From NCBI GenBank assembly GCA_014529385.2, contig CM043942.1, positions 59,759,184-59,823,183 of the forward strand: a DNA stretch of 64,000 bases, in the 5' to 3' direction. This stretch comes from Adiantum capillus-veneris. Lineage: Eukaryota; Streptophyta; Polypodiopsida; Polypodiales; Pteridaceae. Made by a program: the position numbers and the translations under genes. Shown one piece after another: positions 10,707-21,768 of this stretch. The notes beneath the pieces were generated by a model. It did no database searches. It was not told the origin of the DNA and was given only the letters and a program-made list of their open reading frames with translations. Position 1 is the stretch's first letter, and the number at the start of each line of letters is the position of its first letter.

Positions 10707-12048
10707 CACTAGAATGGTAACCTAACAGAACATAAAAGTGTCCTTTCAGGGTTTTGGGAAAAAAATCCAAAACCATAGTAGATCCAATCATTTTGAAAAA
10801 TCCTTTCATGAGATTATAGTTCAATAACTACGAAATATGGAAAAAATGAGAAACTTGTAATTTCTCTCATCCCTTCGTCACTACAAGCCTCCAAAGTTGA
10901 TGGACCAATGCATTTTGTCCAAAACAACAATTTCTTACGGTTGATTGCATATAAATAAGAGTGGGGATTTTTGTAGGACATGAGATAAAATGCCCTATTA
11001 ACTTCAATGGGTTGGTTGGTGACCAAAAAATATGGTTGCTTTTACCTCACTATTTTTCTTTTGGCAAAAAAATAAGGTACAAAAAAGTTGCATTTTTGCC
11101 ATTATGCGGACCTATCACCAAAGTTTCTATAGTCACGCTCAATACAGATACTATATATATGTTTTCTTAGTTCCCTTTGAGCCTTTGGATTCAAAAGGAG
11201 CCATGGAGCATGTCAAAAGGATAATGGATCTCTTACAATTGGAACCTTGGGGGCAATGATAAGGTGCTAAATACAGCAAACATGAAAAAACTGGGTTTAG
11301 CATTATGACCTCTAGAAACCCATAGAAACTACTCAATATCTAGCCAAGTTTGTAGTCTATGATTAGATATGGTTAATACCTACAAAATACACACAATTGG
11401 CTTAAGAAACTAACAATATTGAGAAAGTTATACTTGCTACTCTAAAATGTATCGTATTCTTCAACAATCAAAAAACTCAACCATCATCATATACTATGCT
11501 ATATAGCATATTAGGTCCCCCAAAACTCAAGGAAGATTAGCTTTATGTTATACATTACACTTACACAATCAAAATTGAATTTGGATATCAAGAAAGCCAC
11601 CAGAAAAATCATAAAAGTGCTAATTTTGGCCAAAAAATTGGATTATGCAATTCTTGTAAATTGGTCATAACTTTCAATTTTAACACTTAGCTCTCCCTAC
11701 AAGCATCAAACCATGTTGACAACTATGAAGGCCTAACCTCTAGCCATCTAAACCTTACAAACATGAAGTTTAGAGTGGTATAGTTGCCAAAAATTGAAAA
11801 AAAGCCAAAAACAGGACCCGTTTTTTCACACAATTTAGGTTCAAAAATGTTGTGCAAGAGTAAGTTTAATGGTGAGATCGAAACTCCAAAAAAAATGCTA
11901 AGTTTTTTTCAGCTCATAAGGCAACTTTGTGGATATATAGCACCTAGAAATTCAATCTCATACTCTTCAAATAATTCAAGAAAAATGGTCACTTAACAGG
12001 ACACAAAAGTGTCCAAGGACATAAAAGTGTCCTGTTACCATTCTAGTG
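10707..12048 (-). mobile_element. 1342-bp TIR element, right member of an inverted pair
   Basis: Its ends are CACTAGAATGGTAAC and the exact complement, flanked by TTAA (10703-10706 and 12049-12052). Both of its TIRs share AATGG where both TIRs of the left copy have GTTGG, so each copy has its own matched pair of ends. Body similarity to the left copy is strong over the full length by eye, for example the Gln/Lys-coding stretch around 10900 against 10500 and the CTGAAAAAAACT words at 9500 and 11905. No transposase is seen. Confidence 0.75.
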
Positions 12049-12444
12049 TTAAGTTGGCCTTCCTACATGCGTAGCCAACGGAAGCCTTCGGAGCCGCGGT
12101 GCCATCGAGTTGCCGATCGAGTTTGGCTTGGTTGCCCGCTGTGGAGGGCGTAGATGGGGCGGTCGATGTCTGTCTGCATTCTACTCGCACAGAAAATTGT
12201 ACTTTTCTTCTTTTTGCTACACAACAGAGGCGTCGTGGTCTGCAGAACTTGGGAGAGAAGTAGAGCGTCGCACGCACATGCAAGCTGCTTTTAGCCTCCT
12301 CCCAAAAGTAGCTCAGATTCCAGTGAAGGAGCGATGGTAATGCGTGTGCTGGTCTCCACCCAACCGTGCTATCTTATAGCCTCCCCCTAGCGTAGACACT
12401 GTCCGACCGTGCCGATGGCCTTGCCCATAGGACCCATGTCCTTA

Positions 12445-13541
12445 CACACCACATGCCTCCTGATCATCAAGGAGCTAGATCTTACGTCACTGCACCCGGA
12501 ATGGAGTATGAGCGCATCCATGCGTGCGTCAACGATTTCATGCTATACCGCAATGAGCACGCACATGCTATCTCATGTCATGTGTGAAGGGAGTCACGAT
12601 ACAAGATCTGAGTGAGCGGAGCGCACCTACCCTGCAAGGTATTGAGACATTTTCCATTAATTCTTGGCATTTAATACATGTTTAAAAGTAGGTCTATCAT
12701 GGAGCTTCTCATGTGGCATGCCAACCACCGCTTAAATGATGGAATGATGCATGTTCCTACCGATTCACCTGCATGGATTAGCAAGTGATGGTGTCAATCC
12801 CTTCGACACTAAGTCTACTTCATGGAGCAGTTAGCCTGTGGTGATTGTCAACTACAATATTCCACTATGGGAGACAACCAAGAAGGGAAATATACTTCTT
12901 TCCTTGCTTGTGCTAGGGAAGTACAAAGTGTCAAATATTGACGTTTACCTTGAGCCCCTCATCAAGGAGTTAATTAGAGGAGTTTTGGAGAGGCATTCCT
13001 GTTGTCAATGTCTCACTTGCAAAGGGGGGAGAGAAACTATTGTGAGGGGAATCCTTATGTGGACTATGCACGACTACCCCTATGCTTGGAGAGATTTTTG
13101 GTATCTCCATTTTCCTCTCTTTCTCTCTATCTCTATGTCCCTTTAGTTTTGTCTCTCTCTAACGATATGATATGTATGTGGGGTTGTCCACATCAGGGCA
13201 CAATGCATGTCCTACTTACGGGCCATAATTGGTGACAGAGAGGCCTGATGCCTTGTGCAAGGTAATATATCCAAACAACCATCGTTTCTTACCCCAAGGG
13301 TATAGCAAGGACAAGGCTCCAACAAATAGGAAGACCCCTCGAAAGCTCACGATGGCAGACTCGGCAACCATTTGGGAAGAGGACCACAACAACAACCCGG
13401 CTCCGTGTCCTCCACCAAAAGGTATGTCAAGATACTCCATATTTTTAAGGTTTCCAATTGGAAGGACTTAGAAATACAACACCTCTTGGATCCCATGCAC
13501 ATATTAAAAAATGTAGCCCAAACACTATGGAACCACATTAT
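12445..13541 (+). pseudogene. CACTA-1 transposase (Tnp2, Transposase_21 family), 5' part
   Basis: Successive frames carry hallmark CACTA transposase stretches in the right order: EYERIHACVNDFMLYRNE (about 12505), KVLRHFPLI (about 12640), LASDGVNPFDTKSTSW (about 12780), VIVNYNIPLW and IDVYLEPLIKEL (12838-12990), VRGILMWTMHDYP (about 13045), and NWKDLEIQHLLDPMHILKN (about 13457-13515). Frameshifts and stops separate them, including TAG at 12834-12836 where the family has Trp. Tnp2-type proteins cut and join CACTA termini. The exon is cut at 13541 by an LTR element and continues at 19206 in the same codon. The N-terminus upstream of about 12445 is not recognised; 12053-12444 is GC-rich without a clear domain. 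Confidence 0.85.
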
Positions 13542-14030
13542 TGTTATGGAATTGATATTTTACTTTTTTTTTCAGTGGAGACAGGTGGAAAAGGCTTGAC
13601 TAAGTTAGGCCTATGAGGCTGTAAATATATTTATTGTAAATTTTATTATTCAAGTGCTCTTTTATGAGCTTTGGCCATTTATGACCGGCCTACCGGTTTG
13701 TACTCAATTTGACCATTCAAGAAATCTATAAATGAAATACATGTAAGAAGGAAACAGTCACCCTTGTAGGGGGGAGATTGCACCCAGCGGCCTCTTATTC
13801 TTCTTTTATGTCATCTCTTCTCTCTCTCAACGTGCCAGCGTAGCATTCCGCTCTAAAAGGTGCATCTGTATGTGCTTTCACACTCTATCCCGCTCACTGT
13901 CTCCCTCTATGCACATATAGCTTGGATTATGTGCTTGTGTAAGTCGTCAGGTATAGAGATTTGTTCGTTTATGGATTCTAGCATGTTATTCTTGTATTTT
14001 GCAGGGCAACCGCGCCTTTCGTTTGTAGTA
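13542..14030 (+). repeat. 5' LTR of element E
   Basis: It begins TGTTATGGAATTGATATTTT and aligns with 18729-19200 over its length. The terminal CA of the right copy is TA here. The two LTRs differ clearly by substitutions and small indels, so the insertion is not recent. Confidence 0.85.
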
Positions 14031-14031
14031 G

Positions 14032-14043
14032 TGGTATTAGAGC
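14032..14043 (+). other. Primer-binding site of element E (tRNA-iMet type)
   Basis: TGGTATTAGAGC follows the LTR after one base. It is the same variant as in element G and sets the element on the plus strand. Confidence 0.8.
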
Positions 14044-15655
14044 ACAGATCATTGCTCTTGGATGAGACATGGATCGTAAAAACAAAGATTCTAGCAAGCC
14101 TATAGAAAAGTCTCTTTTATTATTGATTTTTGTTAACAATTATCTTCATGTGTATTGTATTTTGTAATTTTTGTATGTATTGTTTCTCAATTGCTTACGC
14201 ATGTTTTGGAAAAGCACTTGTTCGATGAGTAGAAATCGTTAACAAATAGCTTTGCATATGACTCTCAAGACTTAGAGAATGTCAATAGAAAAGAGAGAAA
14301 GCTCACTATCAAACTGTATCCATAGAAAATGAAGTAGACAATTTTTTATTAAAAAAAATCAATTTCATGTAATATCATCAAGTCAAGATTACCTGTATTA
14401 GGGGTTTGATTAATATCATACGTAGAAGAAGATGATGAAGCCTTAGTTTCCAATAGTGTAGCTGGAATAATAGTAAGAGAACTTTTTGACCGAGTCCGAC
14501 AAACAACTTGAAGAAGAAGAAAAGCTAATGTAAATTTTAAGGTTACAATTACCATCATCATCACCGCCGCCAAGCTATGCCATCATCTAGGCCATTACCA
14601 TTTACCAGCTCTCAATAACACCGGACAATTGTCTTGTTGTTCGTGAGGTGCATAGCTTTTATTTTATTTTATTTTTGCATAACTCTCTTTTATTTTATTT
14701 TCATTTTATTTTTTTCTACATGGAGTAGGCTACTTTCTGCTTACCTGTGTCACAGATTAGATGCAAGTCAGGCTGCTACAGACTCTCGTCCTTTGCATAC
14801 CGCCTCCAATTTCTCTCCCTTTATCTATAAATCTAACCCTGCAACGTCTCTGTTAGCTTTTCGGTGGCACTTCCTACCAACCAACTCCCTCTCGATCACT
14901 CTCTCTCTCCCTCGTTTGTCTGTGGGTGCTCCTTTTCAATGGCCGTCCTGGTGCCAACACGCTAGTTCCCAGCCACCCCTCTAGTCTCTTTTATAGTATT
15001 ACCAGCCGTTGCCTTTGCAGACTCTCTCTCTCTCTCTCTCTCACAGTTGCCTGCATGGGGTCACCCACCCAGGAGCCAGTGGCGTGCACTCGCTTAACAT
15101 GTAGCCCGTGTCGTCGTACCTGGTTGCTCACAAGTACCTACCCTGCCAATATCCTACGTCGTGTCGCTCCTGCTCATATTGGCTCCAGGTGATGAGATGG
15201 ACCTCACATGAGTGACTTCAGTATTGCGCCTACGTGCAATAAGGAGCGAGCCTCGATAGTTGCAAGTCAGTCTCCTTTGCCTAACCCATGTGTGCACACT
15301 CTCTGTCTCGTTCAACATCCACCACTAGTGGTTTGTTGCATGGTTGTAGGACGCACCCTCACACCCCTCGCATGGTGCGATGCACACCACTACAGAAAAA
15401 GAAAAAGAAAAGGGGCGACTGCCATTTTTAATTTATTTTTTCTTTTAACCAACTGCGAACCACATGAGCAGTTCCTTATTGCAACCTACCATAATGTCAT
15501 CTCCATCTCTTATCTGCTGCCCACACCATGCAGAGGGCGAGAATCTGTCCCTCTGTCTATTTTGTTTGATGATCGCCCACACGCCCTTGCCAACCGCTCT
15601 CTCTCTCTCTTTCCCTATCACCCACGACCGACTGATCGAAGCTCCACAACCACCC

Positions 15656-15659
<4 letters not shown>

Positions 15660-15708
<49 letters not shown>
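15660..15708. repeat. (TC)n microsatellite in element E
   Basis: Uninterrupted TC dinucleotides over about 48 bp. Shorter TC tracts lie at 15023-15042 and 15598-15612. Confidence 0.95.
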
Positions 15709-15709
<1 letters not shown>

Positions 15710-15874
15710 TTTGCAGATGCTGGTGGTCTTCTTGTTCTAGTGTTTGCTACAGCTCGTGGAGACAAGGCCCTATTTGAGCAAGTGAAGTTTAAGGAAACCA
15801 CTTGCCTTCGAATTTCTAATGCACAACACCACACAAGCAATTCACATACTTGTTTCTAGTGGTTTTGGGAGCTT

Positions 15875-16726
15875 TTGGGATGGGTCTTGACTCACTACCC
15901 GATAGTATACGGACTTGACGGAGATCTTTACTTGCCCGCCTTCTTGATCATCACATGGTGCTGTTGCTGGTACTCAACACCCCGGGCTCTTTGCAAGTAC
16001 TTTGATTACGTGTGTCAAATCACCTTTTTTCTCCACGACATTTGGATTTTCATTCTGCAAGATTACACCGTCGACAATGAAATCTACTGGGGTATCGACG
16101 TCTGTCGCTACTTTCCCACTGATCTCTCAACTACAGATTATTTGGTACTCAACACCCTCCGTGCTTGGCATGAATATGTCGAAGGGCAACGAGAATTTTG
16201 GTGGCCTTCCGGACCTAGGCACCCCGCCTCGGCAACATCGAGTGGGCTTACGAAAAACTTTACACGGGGGAAACCGCATCACCAATAAAATTCTTTACAT
16301 TAATGCATTCGTCTTACTGCACCCACTGACAGTGAAACCACTCGAGCTTGTAAAGCACTCATCCTCAACCAATAGTGGGGCTGCTTTCCTATGGTTATGT
16401 TTAGAGTTTGGGAGGGGTGTGTCAAGAATAATGCCTATCAGCCTTTTCATTGTGTACCACTTGACCACTTCCACAATGTCTTTGGTAATATTCTATGCAC
16501 TAACCCCCACAATACCTTTATCATGTATGATACTTATCACAAACCACGTATGTCATCAGACTTTTGTGATGTCTGCAAAGGAAATCGATGGGATGATCAT
16601 TCACCCTATCTATCTGACCATCTATCGGAAGACAGAGCCAAAATCCATGCACGTGAACACATCCCCGTTACTAATCTTACGCTACCCGATGCTTGGTACG
16701 ACGACCATATACTTTTCTCGCCTTGA
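15875..16726 (+). CDS. Two unassigned reading frames in the interior of element E
   Basis: Frames at 15875-16288 (137 codons) and 16391-16726 (111 codons) follow each other on the element's coding strand, with an alternative frame at 16002-16775 overlapping both. The first is rich in Trp and Tyr with hydrophobic stretches near its N-terminus. The second has a CxxC pair (FCDVCKGN) and a charged C-terminal half. I recognise no Gag, polymerase or host domain. They could be captured host sequence, a highly diverged Gag or chance open frames. The flanking interior (14044-15660, 16800-18100) shows no domain. Confidence 0.2.
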
Positions 16727-18144
16727 ATGTGCCCCGTGCCAGTCTCAAGAACCACAACACAACCACTCTGACTAGAAAGAAATGAACCCAATTGCTGCAG
16801 GTTACAAAAATTGGGAGGCAGAGTTTCACCCTATCTATGGTGACAAAAAGCCCATCTAATTATTTTTTTTTCTCAATTATCATTTTTCTAGATTTTTTGT
16901 CTATGCCTACACTATACTCGACATAGAACTTCAATTTTCATCTCAACATCGCCCGCTCACGGCAAATAATCATCTCTTCTGCTTGCTTCTTTTTTCCACC
17001 CAGTGCGTGTTCAGCTGCAAAAGAGAAAGTGTCATAGTGGTCATTGCTATTCACACTTTTAGTTTATTCAATTGTCTATGTCTCAGTCTTGATTTCTATT
17101 AATACAATGTCTTCTTTTATCATGATCCTCATATGTTTTTGTTACATTTCTCTAACTCATTTACAAATTCGTAAATATATATGCAACCATAATGCACACA
17201 TCTCGTTACTTTATTTTGTCCACTCATTTTACAACTTCAGTGATAATATAAGGTCATGTATAGTTAGAATGAATTTTAATTTTATTTTGAAATTAATTTA
17301 CACAATCCCCTTGATTAGCTTCTTCTTTTGACCGACCTTTTGACCTTTGTCTTGTTATCACACGACCCTCCTCTGTACTGCTACCCATCCCTACCTTGAC
17401 CACAACTCTCATTACCAACTTTTCACCTGTTCAAACAATTAGTGTGTGCTTCAATTAGTTTTACAATTAATAAGACATCATTTTTACTAATTTATCTTGT
17501 GAGGATTACTAGTGCAGATAAAGCTACGAGTATTGGTTTTAACGTCAACGAACCCCCAGGTATACTAGTGATTTTACTTGTCATTCCTACCTTCCCTACG
17601 TATGCTTACAAGTTTTTGTAAGTATTAGTTTTTCTAATTTTGGTATAAAAAGTCATAAACATCCTCCATGTGCAATCGATCGAGCTCAGTGTGTACTCTA
17701 TTATCCAATGGTATCACTAGAGCGGCCAAGTAGTACTCCTCTTCCTTTGACATACATTGAATTATCTTAAACAAACTCCAATTCTATTTTATTACATACC
17801 CTATTTTCAGTAGAAAAAATTAGCACATGTTGAAATTGTTAACTATAGTTTTGTAGAAGAGTCATAGTGGTAGCCCTTTCCTACTTGTATCTCTCTCCAT
17901 GCACATACTAGTATATATTTATATATTCAAAAACACTATACCCTCCTGGTCATGGCTTCCAATTCTATTGAAAGGGATTTTCATTGAGATGATTTAGCTG
18001 TGCAGAACCTCATGTGAGCTAAGGTGCTCAGGGATAGTAAACAAAAGTTCGTAAGTATCCTCCTACTCCAACATGCTCCAAATTGGTCTCACACCTGTGA
18101 TAATTGTTATATTTTTATGCCTAGCCTAGTTTATTGGTCACACA

Positions 18145-18340
18145 CAGATTCGCCAATTTAGGTAGTGTGTAGATACTCATCTGGTGCATATCTATCAATC
18201 TAGGCAGCACATTGATAAATTACAAATTCCTAATTTTAAAACAATATCAAATGCAGATTCACCGATTTAGGCAACATTAGTGCAGATTCGCCGATCTAGG
18301 CAGCACATCTTATTGGTGTAGACTCGCCAATTGAGGCAAC
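18145..18340 (+). repeat. Five dispersed copies of a 27-bp motif in element E
   Basis: Variants of GTGCAGATTCGCCGATCTAG followed by GCAGCAC occur near 18145, 18188, 18251, 18280 and 18316. The ends GTGC and GCAC make each copy a weak inverted repeat. Spacing is irregular. Confidence 0.65.
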
Positions 18341-18583
18341 ACCGATCACAGCCACCACTGCATGCAACTTATATGATTATGCTACCCGTGTATACAAAAT
18401 GAAGGATATTTGGATTTGGATTTGAAATGGAAATGTGTTGGCAGATACTTGGAATTGGATTAGGAATGGTATATGATTCTTTTGTGTCACGACAGTATTT
18501 ATGAAAGTAAACTTGAGATTGATGAGAATTGATTATTGAATGATGAATGTGACCCATTGATATCCCGATTCATCAAGGTATGA

Positions 18584-18633
18584 CATATACTACTTATTCT
18601 AGTGGTATGGGACACTAGAATAGGTAGTATGTG
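18584..18633. repeat. Short inverted repeat (about 20-bp stem, 8-base loop)
   Basis: CATACTAC..CTAGTG-type arms face each other: CTACTTATTCTAGTG at the left and CACTAGAATAGGTAG at the right, around GTATGGGA. It lies about 100 bp upstream of the 3' LTR of element E. It could be a small foldback insertion or a terminator-like hairpin. Confidence 0.6.
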
Positions 18634-18728
18634 GATGACTGCAGGCATAAGCAATGTTATCTAATTTAGTATTGTTTGCAGATGTTTATCTTTGCAACTG
18701 AGGACAATTGCTTTCCAGTCGAGAGGTA

Positions 18729-19200
18729 TGTTATGGAATTGATATTTTAGTATTTTTTGCAGCAGCTGACAGGTAGAAAAGCCTGGACTAAGCTAGGCCT
18801 ACGCGAATGGAAATATATATATTGTACATTTTATTATTCAATTGTTGTTTTATGAGCTTTTGCCATTTATGATTGGCCGGCTAGTTTGTACTCAATTTGA
18901 CCATTCAAGAAACCTATAAATGAAATATGTGTAAGAGGGACATGGTCACTCTTGCACTGGGGGGGATTGCTCTTCTTTCATCTCCTCTGTTTTCTCTCAC
19001 GTTGTGCCAGCGTAGCACTCCTCTCTACGAGGTGCACCTGCATGCTTTCACGCTCTATCCCGCTCACTTTCTCCTTGTATTTGAGTATAGCTTGAATTAT
19101 GTGCTTGTGCAAGTCGCCAGGTATACAAATTCATTCATTTATGGATTCTAGCATGTTATTCCTATATTTTGCAGGGCAACCGTGCCTTTTGTTTGCAACA
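18729..19200 (+). repeat. 3' LTR of element E
   Basis: It begins TGTTATGGAATTGATATTTT and ends TTTGCAACA, a proper TG/CA pair. A short purine stretch, GAGAGG, precedes it as a weak polypurine tract. The ATTAT duplication follows directly. Confidence 0.85.
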
Positions 19201-19205
19201 ATTAT

Positions 19206-21183
19206 TAGCAAGAAGGACTCTTTGAGTGCGAGGGAGGATTTGAGGCTTTTGAAATGTCTCCCCGCCTCTACTGCTCCACACCATGCCCCCAATGGAAAGA
19301 TTGTGCTTCCTAAAGCACCATGGATGCTAGACAAATAAGAATTAGACAAACTAAAGGGTACCATTGCTTCTATTCGTAGCAACAGGATACATGAGGTTGC
19401 TATAGGGAGCTTTCACAAAAGAGAAAAAGGGTGTAAGTGTTCAATTGTAAGTCCCATAACCGACACAAGATGCTTTAGGTAATGTCCTCTCCCTATTCTA
19501 TCTAAAGTTTGTGTGTAACTTTCTCTCACTTTCCCTTCCCCTAATTTACATTGTACTTCATTCTGCCGGTGAGTATGTGTATATGTCGGGACAAGAAAGT
19601 TAGGGATGCTATTTTCAAAGTTGGAGAGCTAGTAAGGTACAGACAAGACTCCACTCAACTACAATTTTTTTTACGTACACAATAATCTTAACTAGAACTT
19701 AGTGTATCCTTGTGTGTTTTCTTGCATATTTGTGAGCTCCAAGAAAATTGTGATAGATGCCATCCCCACTGCTCAAACACTTGCAAGAGAAACTGTGTGT
19801 GCCATTGAGGATGCATTTCCTTGATCGGTCCGTCTTAGTCAAATTCACCTCTTGGTTCACATTGTGGAGGAGATCGCTATATGTGGAGTAGTGCACACAC
19901 GATGGATGTTCTTCTACAGAGGTTTTTAAAGACTCTCAAAGATTTTTTACAGCTGCGGTCTCAACCAGAGGCATGTATTGCCAAAGGGTGGATTGTGCAA
20001 GAGGCATTTGTTTACATCTCGGAGTACTTGGCACAAGTTGATCCTTCAATGCCTCGCACGTGGTTAGACGAGGAATATGCAAGGATGACATCACACTTGC
20101 CAAGTGGAAAGGGAAAACTACTTAACGTTAACATGGATATGAATCTTTCTCAATGCAGACATTATGACCAAGTGAGTGGACTTGTGGACAATGGCAAAGG
20201 TAAGGCATTCACAAGAGAGAGAAGCATGAAAACAAGCACATGGAGGAAGGAGGGCATCCCCAGTGCCTAGACACCTTGCATGTTTCTCAGATCTCTTTAG
20301 TGTGGATTCATGAGATAATGACTAAAGCAAAAGTGTGCAAAGAAGAAATCACCAACAAAGAGTGGGAGTATGCACGAGGTTGCATACCAAAGGTAGAGTA
20401 CTCAAATACCTAAATCATATTGTAAATTTTCCCTTGAAATTATCTTTAGTTTGTATTTGATAAAAGATATTTTCCTATTTTGTAGTGCCTTTCCTTTAAC
20501 TCTATGTGGTCAAAGGGTCGTCACTTTCATACGTTCCACATTGACAAGCGTAGAACCACCATGGATTGTGCCATCATGAACAACTTTGGAACTAGCGGTG
20601 ATAAAGCCAGGTACTGTGGAACTATTGAAAGGATACTAAAGGTTAATTTTAGAACCTTTCATACCTTCATTTGTGAGTGCAAGTCTCTTACAAATGTGTC
20701 TAGATGACATGAGAATGGCCTCTACATGGTGGAATCTAGTGTGCATCACACAGAGAGGTATGACAATTTAGTTTTACTGTGGAATTGTGAGTAGGTGAGT
20801 GACATGTACCTTCTTTATTCTTATTTGTTTGTAGCGTTAATTATACCAATGTTACTCAATTTGAGCTTCTCTTTTATAGGTTTTCTATATCCTAGCAATC
20901 CACCAACCAAAACTTTGGTTTGTACCTCTTCCACCTCCAACTTTGGATGAGGTGGAGATAGAGGAAAGGGAGGTCGATGAATCAAATCCGGCGGCAGTAA
21001 GTCTTAGCAAGGATTATTGTCATGATGATGAAGATGATGATATGGAGGATGAAGAATTCAAAGATAATGGAGACAACGCATCCACAAACAACAATTTCGC
21101 TTCTCTCTTTATTGATTTAGGAGCCATGGGCTTAGAATTGGATGATGCCTCATGTAGGGATCTTTTGGAAGATGATTCATAAA
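19206..21183 (+). pseudogene. CACTA-1 transposase, 3' part with introns and acidic tail
   Basis: The codon broken at 13540 resumes here and continues with SKKDSLSAREDLRLL, matching the Tnp2 stretch after the conserved DPMH motif. A TAA near 19336 interrupts it. Around 19780-20020 the family C-terminal domain (DUF4218-like) appears: IHLLVHIVEEI, RFLKTLKDF, AKGWIVQEAFVYISEYL. At 20504-20700 a DUF4216-like region follows (HFHTFHIDKRRTT, RYCGTIERIL). The last frame, 20943-21182, is a strongly acidic tail. AT-rich gaps such as 20410-20490 and 20760-20880 have plausible splice sites. The stops make it non-functional. Confidence 0.8.
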
Positions 21184-21322
21184 TATTTTGCAATTATGAG
21201 TTTTTTGGTCGTGTAATCCATTCATCTCTCTCTTGCCTCTCCTCTCTCTAACTTTGTGAACAAACTCAATTATGTTAATCAAGTGATAGTAATTATTTTA
21301 GCTGTAACCAAGTGTAATCTTG

Positions 21323-21326
<4 letters not shown>

Positions 21327-21353
<27 letters not shown>
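21327..21353. repeat. Poly-C run, 27 nt
   Basis: Twenty-seven uninterrupted C residues followed by a pyrimidine-rich stretch. It sits 144 bp after the CACTA-1 stop codon. Confidence 0.95.
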
Positions 21354-21460
21354 TTCTCTCTCCCTCTTTCTCTTTCTTTCTCTTTTCTTTTTCAAATTTG
21401 AAAATTTCATACAGATTTTTTTTTTGAGAGGAGGGAAACATCAAAATTTGAGGCGGGCGG

Positions 21461-21463
<3 letters not shown>

Positions 21464-21525
<62 letters not shown>
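21464..21525. repeat. Poly-G run, 62 nt
   Basis: Sixty-two uninterrupted G residues, preceded by a G-rich approach from 21451. Together with the upstream C-run it is complementary in inverted sense, so the segment could fold back. The length should be read cautiously because assemblies handle such runs poorly. Confidence 0.9.
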
Positions 21526-21526
<1 letters not shown>

Positions 21527-21529
21527 TTC

Positions 21530-21768
21530 GTAAGCCAAAATTTGAAAGTTTAGGCGCTAAATATTCCCTCGAAAATAAATGCGATAATATCAAAGATAAT
21601 AACTGAGATAATAAATGCGGTAATATCAACGAAAACAGTCGTGATAATAGTTTAAATACAAAAAAAACCCTCCGCACTCCTCTCTCTTCCCTCTCTAGCT
21701 GAGTTTGGACCTTCTCTCTACAGAACGCGGTAAAAGAGTGCGGTAAACAATTATAGATTTTTATAGTG
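21530..21768 (+). mobile_element. Probable 3' subterminal region and terminus of CACTA-1
   Basis: Several short repeats built on TGCGGTAA or TGCGATAA occur at 21582-21745, as expected of CACTA subterminal transposase-binding arrays. The segment ends TTTTTATAGTG at 21768, the complement of CACTATAAAAA, a typical CACTA terminus. I did not find the matching 5' terminus upstream of 12445, so the boundary is provisional. Confidence 0.45.

Larger units (their letters stand above)
9360..12052. repeat. 2.7-kb imperfect palindrome formed by two inverted TIR elements
   Basis: The two elements meet tail to tail at a shared TTAA (10703-10706), giving arms of about 1.34 kb around a centre with almost no spacer. 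A read-through transcript could fold into a long hairpin RNA. The whole unit separates element F from CACTA-1. Confidence 0.8.
13542..19200 (+). mobile_element. Non-autonomous LTR retrotransposon E, 5659 bp, no gag or pol
   Basis: LTRs at 13542-14030 and 18729-19200 are flanked by identical 5-bp target duplications, ATTAT at 13537-13541 and 19201-19205. A primer-binding site follows the left LTR. The 4.7-kb interior has no recognisable gag, protease, RT, RNase H or integrase, so it would need proteins from a relative. It sits inside a CACTA transposase exon whose frame is restored when one ATTAT and the element are removed. Confidence 0.85.

Noticed and set aside
9364-12048. Assignment of the twin elements to CACTA
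   Set aside because: Termini start CACTAG, but flanks show TTAA at all boundaries and no 3-bp direct duplication; no CACTA transposase inside. Left unclassified.
17700-17716. A second primer-binding site (TGGTATCACTAGAGC) inside element E
   Set aside because: It has a two-base insertion relative to the initiator-Met site and no LTR pair could be found around it.
18145-18340. CRISPR-like spaced repeats
   Set aside because: Repeats are degenerate, spacing is irregular, and the window is plant DNA.
21256-21677. Open frames with poly-Gly or poly-Pro
   Set aside because: Produced by the 62-G and 27-C runs.
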